The notes beneath the pieces are model-generated. The model was not told the origin of the DNA, searched no databases, and was given only the letters and a program-made list of their open reading frames with translations. From assembly GCF_000380245.2 (NCBI RefSeq), contig NZ_HG428741.1, positions 1,702,895 to 1,751,271 of the forward strand: a DNA stretch of 48,377 bases, in the 5' to 3' direction. Shown here piece after piece: positions 43,951 through 48,377 of the stretch. The first letter of the stretch is position 1. The number at the start of each line of letters is the position of its first letter. Position numbers and translations under genes: made by a program. Source of the stretch: Bacillus massiliigorillae. GTDB taxonomy: Bacteria; Bacillota; Bacilli; Bacillales; DSM-1321.

Positions 43951-44305
43951 ATTCGGCATGAATTAGCTTATTAGTTAAATTATTTGTTAGTGGTTTAAAA
44001 CGTACTTCATATTGAACATTTACTTTGCAATTCTTCCAAATATCTCCCCATTCTTTAGCAGTTAACGGTTTACTAAAAGGGGAGAGAGTTAAACTACCAA
44101 AGCGAAACGGCATGATAATACTTTCGTTTATTCGTTCTAAATTAACTAAAGTACGTATGTAAATCATCTTGATTTTCTGTTCTTTTTTTTCAAGATTTTT
44201 AAATTCTGCATCTACCATTTTATTTAGGGCATTTTCCAATTCTTCTATTTGTAGATTTGAAGATGAATCAGTTGTAGATGTTTGTTCAGGAACTTGTTTT
44301 TTCAT
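43949..44305 (-). CDS. Protein of unknown function (118 aa)
   Basis: A soluble 118-residue protein with a polar N-terminus ('KKQVPEQTSTTDSSSN'), a probable coiled helix ('IEELENALNKMVDAEFKNLE') and a C-terminal part with 'MPFRFGSLTLSPFSKPLTAK' and 'EWGDIWKNC'. I recognise no family. The start has TAGGTGAG upstream on the minus strand. It converges on ileS. The 294-bp gap upstream (44306-44599) is AT-rich and I see nothing else in it. Confidence 0.68.
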   Translation of the reverse strand: MKKQVPEQTSTTDSSSNLQIEELENALNKMVDAEFKNLEKKEQKIKMIYIRTLVNLERINESIIMPFRFGSLTLSPFSKPLTAKEWGDIWKNCKVNVQYEVRFKPLTNNLTNKLIHAE

Positions 44306-44599
44306 AAAATTCTCACCTAAATATAAATGATTTAAAATACTACTATTACTTTGTATTGTTTTGCATATCTTTCATTATTATTCTTACATCTTTCGTTTTC
44401 ATTTCAGTTTAAAACACAACTAAAGTTTTATGTTTTTCCAATTCTATTCCATATATAATTATGAGGTAATAAAGAACTTGCAATTAATAATTACATCAAG
44501 TCTATCTAACATAATTCCAGAAGTGCTCATTTCAGAACTATGATTTTCAACATGAATCTTTGCTCATTTTTAAACGAAAATGTAAAAGGAGTGTAATAC

Positions 44600-44893
44600 A
44601 TGCAACGTTATAGAAAGAAAAACACAACAGCATTTACTTTTCTTGCTTGGATAGCGTTCATATCAGGTATAGTGTTACTTAGTGTTGGATTATATAATGC
44701 AGATAATCTGGAGTTAAATGAAAAAGGTTATTATATTGCAGTAATGATATTAACCGTTGTAGGGGCAATAACTGTACAAAAGGTAACTAGAGATAATGAA
44801 GATGATAAATATGCACTTGAAGAATATGAAGAGGAAAGATTAAAGTCTAAAGTTATTGTCGCTAAAGTAGAAGATAATGATAAAAAAGGGTAA
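44600..44893 (+). CDS. YiaA/YiaB-like two-helix membrane protein
   Basis: A 97-residue protein with two membrane helices: 'AFTFLAWIAFISGIVLLSVG' and 'GYYIAVMILTVVGAITVQKV', followed by 'TRDNEDD' and an acidic/basic cytoplasmic tail. The spacing of helices and the 'QKVTRDNED' turn match the YiaA/YiaB (yiaAB two-helix) domain. Function unknown. The start has AAAAGGAGTG upstream. Single gene. Confidence 0.83.
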   Translation: MQRYRKKNTTAFTFLAWIAFISGIVLLSVGLYNADNLELNEKGYYIAVMILTVVGAITVQKVTRDNEDDKYALEEYEEERLKSKVIVAKVEDNDKKG

Positions 44894-44924
44894 ATAAAAT
44901 CAAATAATATTCAATTTTATTAAA

Positions 44925-44963
44925 AAAACGGCTGATTTATATTAACCTAAATCAGCCGTTTTT
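44925..44963. terminator. Bidirectional Rho-independent terminator
   Basis: Arms AAAACGGCTGATTTA / TAAATCAGCCGTTTT with T runs on both strands, between the converging YiaA/B and nuclease genes. Confidence 0.9.
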
Positions 44964-44964
44964 C

Positions 44965-45735
44965 TCATTCCTTAGAAGCTCGATATCCCGCTTGTTCAGC
45001 TTCTTTTACTGAATCAAACCATATAATATTCTTCATCGGTGTATCATAATATTTCCCACCAGGAACATGATATATTTTACTGTTCGTATTTCCTTTAATT
45101 TTTTCTTGTTGGTTTCGCGAAGAATTATTTTCTGATTGATTAGTGGTATTCATAGTTGCATTTGTTGCTGCGTCTACATTATATCCTTTTTCTGTTACAT
45201 ACCCTTTAATGCTCCAGATGTTCTTCTTATTCAACTTCGCTTCGTCTTGAATTTTTAAGAACTCATCTAAATAGCGAGTATTTGGCTTATAGATAAATCC
45301 AACACGAGCAAATCCTTCACGTATAAGCGTTTTATTCAACATTTCACCATTTACATATACATAGGCAAGTAAACGATTATATTTGTCATACTCGTGACCT
45401 TCTACACCAGGTTCAATGATTACTTTAGTACCAATAGGTAATAATTCCTTAACGAAATTAGAGGCTTCAATTGAAAAAGGCTGTGGATCAACACCTTGTT
45501 TCACTGATTCCGGAGTATCAACCAATAATAATCGAACTCTTTGTTGTTTATTTTTATATGAGATTGTTAATGTATCTCCATCTGTAACCTTTTCAACAGT
45601 TGCTTCATATGTAGGATATTCTGAAACTATGTTTTTATTTTCAACTTCATTTGTTTTAGAACTTGAACTAGAATCTACATCACTGCAGCCTGTTAATAAA
45701 GCTAGTGTCAATAATAGACTTAACCACTTTTTCAT
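44965..45735 (-). CDS. Secreted thermonuclease-like (SNase) lipoprotein
   Basis: A 256-residue exported nuclease. A lipoprotein signal is seen at the N-terminus ('LLTLALLTGC', lipid Cys17). The SNase domain (about 42-180) keeps the catalytic residues of staphylococcal nuclease: Asp52 in 'DGDT', Arg68 in 'RVRLL', Asp73-Thr74 and Glu76 in 'VDTPE', and Arg121 in 'DKYNRLLAYVYVNGEM'. A linker and a C-terminal module follow ('KIYHVPGGKYYDTPMKNIIW', 'FDSVKEAEQAGYRASK'), common in Bacillus nucleases. The ATG at 45735 has AAGGAGA upstream; a longer frame to 45756 lacks a site. It likely degrades nucleic acid outside the cell. Confidence 0.92.
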   Translation of the reverse strand: MKKWLSLLLTLALLTGCSDVDSSSSSKTNEVENKNIVSEYPTYEATVEKVTDGDTLTISYKNKQQRVRLLLVDTPESVKQGVDPQPFSIEASNFVKELLPIGTKVIIEPGVEGHEYDKYNRLLAYVYVNGEMLNKTLIREGFARVGFIYKPNTRYLDEFLKIQDEAKLNKKNIWSIKGYVTEKGYNVDAATNATMNTTNQSENNSSRNQQEKIKGNTNSKIYHVPGGKYYDTPMKNIIWFDSVKEAEQAGYRASKE

Positions 45736-45947
45736 TACTTTTCTCCTTAAATACACTTAGTTTACTATTGTTATTCTAATAGAAGAACAACAGTTTCTAT
45801 TTTTGATGAAATTAAGAAAAAAAGCAAGTAAATATGTTTTTTCACTTAAACATTCAATAATTACACAAGGATTATACATTTGTACATCGTTTGTTCATGC
45901 TTTAATAGTTAATATATAAAACTATTTAATTATAGGAGGAAAGATGA

Positions 45948-46139
45948 ATGGTAAAAGCTACAGAGAAAGAAGCTTATGAGATACTAGAAAAATTAGAAAT
46001 TCCATTTGAACGCATTGATCATGAAGACACAGTTAGCATTCATCCAAATATAAATACAACAACACTTATTATTTCATTTCATGATTTAGAGCAGATATTA
46101 GATTGGTCATCTCATCCTCCAAAATATATTAAGTTATAA
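45948..46139 (+). pseudogene. Internally deleted YbaK/PrdX-type prolyl-tRNA editing protein (63 aa)
   Basis: The product starts 'ATEKEAYEILEKLEIPFERI', which matches the N-terminus of PrdX/YbaK-type aminoacyl-tRNA deacylases. It ends 'HPNINTTTLIISFHDLEQIL', which matches their C-terminus. Family members are about 160-170 residues. The middle, including the catalytic lysine region, is missing and the frame is kept, so a short protein can still be made after a good GGAGG site. An editing function is not expected. I cannot exclude that the short form has some other role. Confidence 0.65.
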
Positions 46140-46148
46140 ACTTTATCA

Positions 46149-46191
46149 GGGCTTTCTCAACGGTTATGATAATAAATTTATGAGAAAGCCC
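46149..46191 (+). terminator. Possible terminator-like hairpin after the PrdX remnant
   Basis: Perfect 11-bp arms GGGCTTTCTCA / TGAGAAAGCCC with a 21-base loop, but without a T run, so termination is doubtful. Confidence 0.4.
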
Positions 46192-46302
46192 ACTTAAATT
46201 CCATTAACATTATACCAAAAAAAACAATAAATCAACACTCTAACAATCATTAAATGGTATCATTGATTTTAAAACAGATTAGAAAAGTTGGGGATATAAG
46301 AA

Positions 46303-48360
46303 ATGAAAGGGAAACATATAATCATTCTTCTTACTATGCTATTAATCTTAATAACCTATAAAGTACATGATGCACATGCCAATTCAGCAGCTGAGAAGGG
46401 AGTTTTTGAAGTTAAACAACAATCTCCAACAGAAGTAATTCCGCTCAATGGAAAATGGGAGTTTTATTGGAATAAATTATATAGCCCCACAGATTTTAAA
46501 AATGATAACGGACTAGTCTCCGCACATTATGTAGAAGTTCCTAATACATGGACCCATTACATAATAAAAAGAAAGAAAATTCCGAATACAGGCTATGCAA
46601 CATATCGTTTACAATTGATATTTCAGAAAAACCAAGTTGGCAGGATAAAAAGTCTTTATATTCCCAATATCCCTACCTCATCTGCGTTATGGGTGAATGA
46701 TAAACTTATTATGAAAAAAGGGATTGTCGGAGAAAACAAGCAATCTTCAAAACCTATAGTTAACGCCAACGTCGTCTCATTTGAGATTCCTTCTACAAAT
46801 GTTGATCTTGTTATTCAAGTTTCAAATTTTTATCAGAATGAGAAATCTGGTATGATCACTTCACTTAAGTTAGGGGAGCAGAAAGCAATATCAGGCTATC
46901 AAAATAAGAAGATTACCTATAGAGCAATGATAAGCATGTGCTTAGGAACAATGGGGTTATATCACATTGTCTTGTTTTCTTTCCGTCGAAAAGAAACTTC
47001 ATTACTTATTTTTGGTATGCTTTGTTTAATTGTTTCACTAAGAGCCACACTTTTAGAAGCAACATTGGCAGAAATACTCTTTTCCTTCTTAAGTTATGAG
47101 GTAACTTCAAAACTGGGTTATTTAGGTGCCTCATTAGGTTTGCTCTTTTTTTATTTATACGCCTATACACAATTCTCGCAAGATATGAGCTGGAAATGGA
47201 GAAATGTTATTATCGGTAGTATGTCGTTGTATAGTATGTTTGTTATTCTTACACCACCTATCATATATACGAAAACAATGCTTTTACTACAAATATTCAT
47301 GTTCTTAACATTTATATATTTATTCATTGTATACGTAAAAGCTTATTTAAAGAAACGTGAAAATGCGTTTTTAAATGCTTTTGGTGCCTTGATCATATGC
47401 TTAACAGCTGTAAATGATATTTTATATTTTAATAGGGTTATTTATACGGCTGAATTATCATCAATCGGTTTATTGTTCTTTCTATTTTCACAATCTATTA
47501 TCATTTCTAAAAAATATGCTAAATCCTCCGAAAAGAATGAACGTCTTTCCAAAGATTTAGCAGTACTAAATGAATCATTAGAACAACAAGTCCTTGATCG
47601 TACAATGGAACTAGAAGCCATGAATAAAGAATTACAAACCACAAATGAAAAGCTAAGTGAAGTTCAACAATCAAGAAGTCGCTTAATTAGTAATATTTCC
47701 CACGAAATTAGCACACCTTTAACTAGTATTAATTTACATACAAAGGCTATGTTAGATGGGATAATTAAAAGCGAAAAAAAATTCATTCAAATCGTACACG
47801 AAAAAGGCTTATATATTTCACGAATGTTCGATGATTTAAGAGCCATTACCAACATTGAAAATAAACAAGTACAATTTGAATTTAAAAAAATAAATATGAG
47901 AGACTATATAAAACTCATCTACCATAAATATAAATGGGATATTGAAAAGCAAGGAATAACTTTCACCTACCACGATTACTTTCCTTCAAATATCGACCCT
48001 ATGGTATTAATTGATCCAATAAGGATTGAACAAATTATTGCTAACTTTTTAACTAATGCTGAACGTTTCGTATCAGAAGGTGGATTCATTACAATAGAGA
48101 TAGCTTTGAGACAAACTCACTTTGTTAAAGTTAAGGTAATAGACAATGGAGTTGGTATAAAAGAAGAAGACGTGACGCAAGTATTTGAACGGTTTTACAA
48201 AAACAACTACGAAGGTAAACAGCATAATGGTTCTGGTTTAGGTTTAGCTATCTCGAAAGAAATTATAGAATTCCATAAAGGTTCTATAGGGGTTGAGAGC
48301 ACAGAAGGAGAAGGAAGCTGTTTTTATTTCATATTGCCTTTAATTAATAGAGTGCAATAA
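46303..48360 (+). CDS. Sensor histidine kinase with 7TMR-DISM sensor region
   Basis: A 685-residue kinase. It has a signal peptide or first helix at residues 5-25, then an extracellular beta-rich domain (about 35-205, 'LNGKWEFYWNKLYSPTDF', 'YIPNIPTSSALWVNDKLIMK') of the 7TMR-DISM type, and about seven membrane helices (about 205-405). A coiled coil (about 405-455, 'LEQQVLDRTMELEAMNKELQ') leads to the kinase core: H-box 'SNISHEISTPLTS' (His467), N-box 'NAER' (near 586), 'DNGVGI' (near 614), F-box 'VFERFYKN' and 'GSGLGLAIS' (near 643). No response regulator lies next to it in the window; one may follow beyond the end. GGGG precedes the ATG. Confidence 0.92.
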   Translation: MKGKHIIILLTMLLILITYKVHDAHANSAAEKGVFEVKQQSPTEVIPLNGKWEFYWNKLYSPTDFKNDNGLVSAHYVEVPNTWTHYIIKRKKIPNTGYATYRLQLIFQKNQVGRIKSLYIPNIPTSSALWVNDKLIMKKGIVGENKQSSKPIVNANVVSFEIPSTNVDLVIQVSNFYQNEKSGMITSLKLGEQKAISGYQNKKITYRAMISMCLGTMGLYHIVLFSFRRKETSLLIFGMLCLIVSLRATLLEATLAEILFSFLSYEVTSKLGYLGASLGLLFFYLYAYTQFSQDMSWKWRNVIIGSMSLYSMFVILTPPIIYTKTMLLLQIFMFLTFIYLFIVYVKAYLKKRENAFLNAFGALIICLTAVNDILYFNRVIYTAELSSIGLLFFLFSQSIIISKKYAKSSEKNERLSKDLAVLNESLEQQVLDRTMELEAMNKELQTTNEKLSEVQQSRSRLISNISHEISTPLTSINLHTKAMLDGIIKSEKKFIQIVHEKGLYISRMFDDLRAITNIENKQVQFEFKKINMRDYIKLIYHKYKWDIEKQGITFTYHDYFPSNIDPMVLIDPIRIEQIIANFLTNAERFVSEGGFITIEIALRQTHFVKVKVIDNGVGIKEEDVTQVFERFYKNNYEGKQHNGSGLGLAISKEIIEFHKGSIGVESTEGEGSCFYFILPLINRVQ

Positions 48361-48377
48361 TTAATTACATAAAAAAA

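Noticed and set aside
1..48377. CRISPR arrays, tRNA or rRNA genes, insertion sequences and integrases
   Set aside because: I looked for regularly spaced repeats, tRNA-like ends and transposase or integrase motifs and saw none.

Overview
The window is AT-rich, with strong AGGAGG ribosome binding sites, TTG and GTG starts, hairpin-plus-T-run terminators and a tRNA-sensing T-box leader. It also carries genes typical of Bacillaceae: DUF2515/YppC, CBO0543, a kip/pxp cluster, 7TMR-DISM sensors, and an ECF sigma-PadR-FtsW operon. I read it as a low-GC, probably spore-forming Bacillaceae chromosome (broadly Bacillus cereus-like or a related genus). I could not fix the species.

Layout. 1-5 kb: a YeiH-type membrane protein (minus strand), then an ECF sigma factor / PadR-like regulator / FtsW-like permease operon, then a DUF819 membrane protein. 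5.1-6.0 kb: a rhodanese followed by the broken 3' end of a chemotaxis receptor. 6.1-7.8 kb: a membrane diguanylate cyclase. 8.3-20.5 kb: a defence island. It holds a four-gene Wadjet (JetD-A-B-C) SMC-type anti-plasmid operon, a small unknown gene on the opposite strand, and a McrBC-type modification-dependent restriction pair whose mcrC is frameshifted at a T7 run. 20.6-23.8 kb: a TetR-regulated ABC-2 export operon (regulator, ATPase, two permeases) with two matching palindromic operators. 24.3-28.9 kb: a 5-oxoproline utilisation operon (pxpB, pxpC, pxpA, an NRAMP-like transporter and a DUF1445 protein). 29.1-35.4 kb: a BASS-family transporter, ilvD, a CBO0543 membrane protein overlapping a DUF2515 protein, and an FAD dehydrogenase. 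35.5-40.4 kb: many small genes, namely a TerF-like fragment, a coupled trio of small acidic unknown proteins, a PadR regulator with a GNAT acetyltransferase, a zinc alcohol dehydrogenase, a decayed gene, two very small basic proteins and a DUF6173-like protein. 40.5-43.9 kb: a T-box leader and a type-2-like isoleucyl-tRNA synthetase broken by a one-base deletion. 43.9-48.4 kb: an unknown gene, a YiaA/B-like protein, a staphylococcal-nuclease-like lipoprotein, an internally deleted YbaK/PrdX remnant, and a 7TMR-DISM histidine kinase.

How the genes work together. Wadjet (closed-circular DNA) and McrBC (modified DNA) are complementary barriers to incoming DNA. The oxoproline operon would import and open 5-oxoproline to glutamate, and the DUF1445 member may feed D-glutamate into the same route. 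The window is also rich in broken genes: mcrC, ileS, the chemotaxis receptor, the DUF4871-like gene, the PrdX remnant and the TerF-like fragment. Some of these lesions sit in homopolymers and could be sequence errors; others (large internal or 5' losses) cannot be.

All functional calls come from reading motifs and family resemblance by eye. No database search was run.
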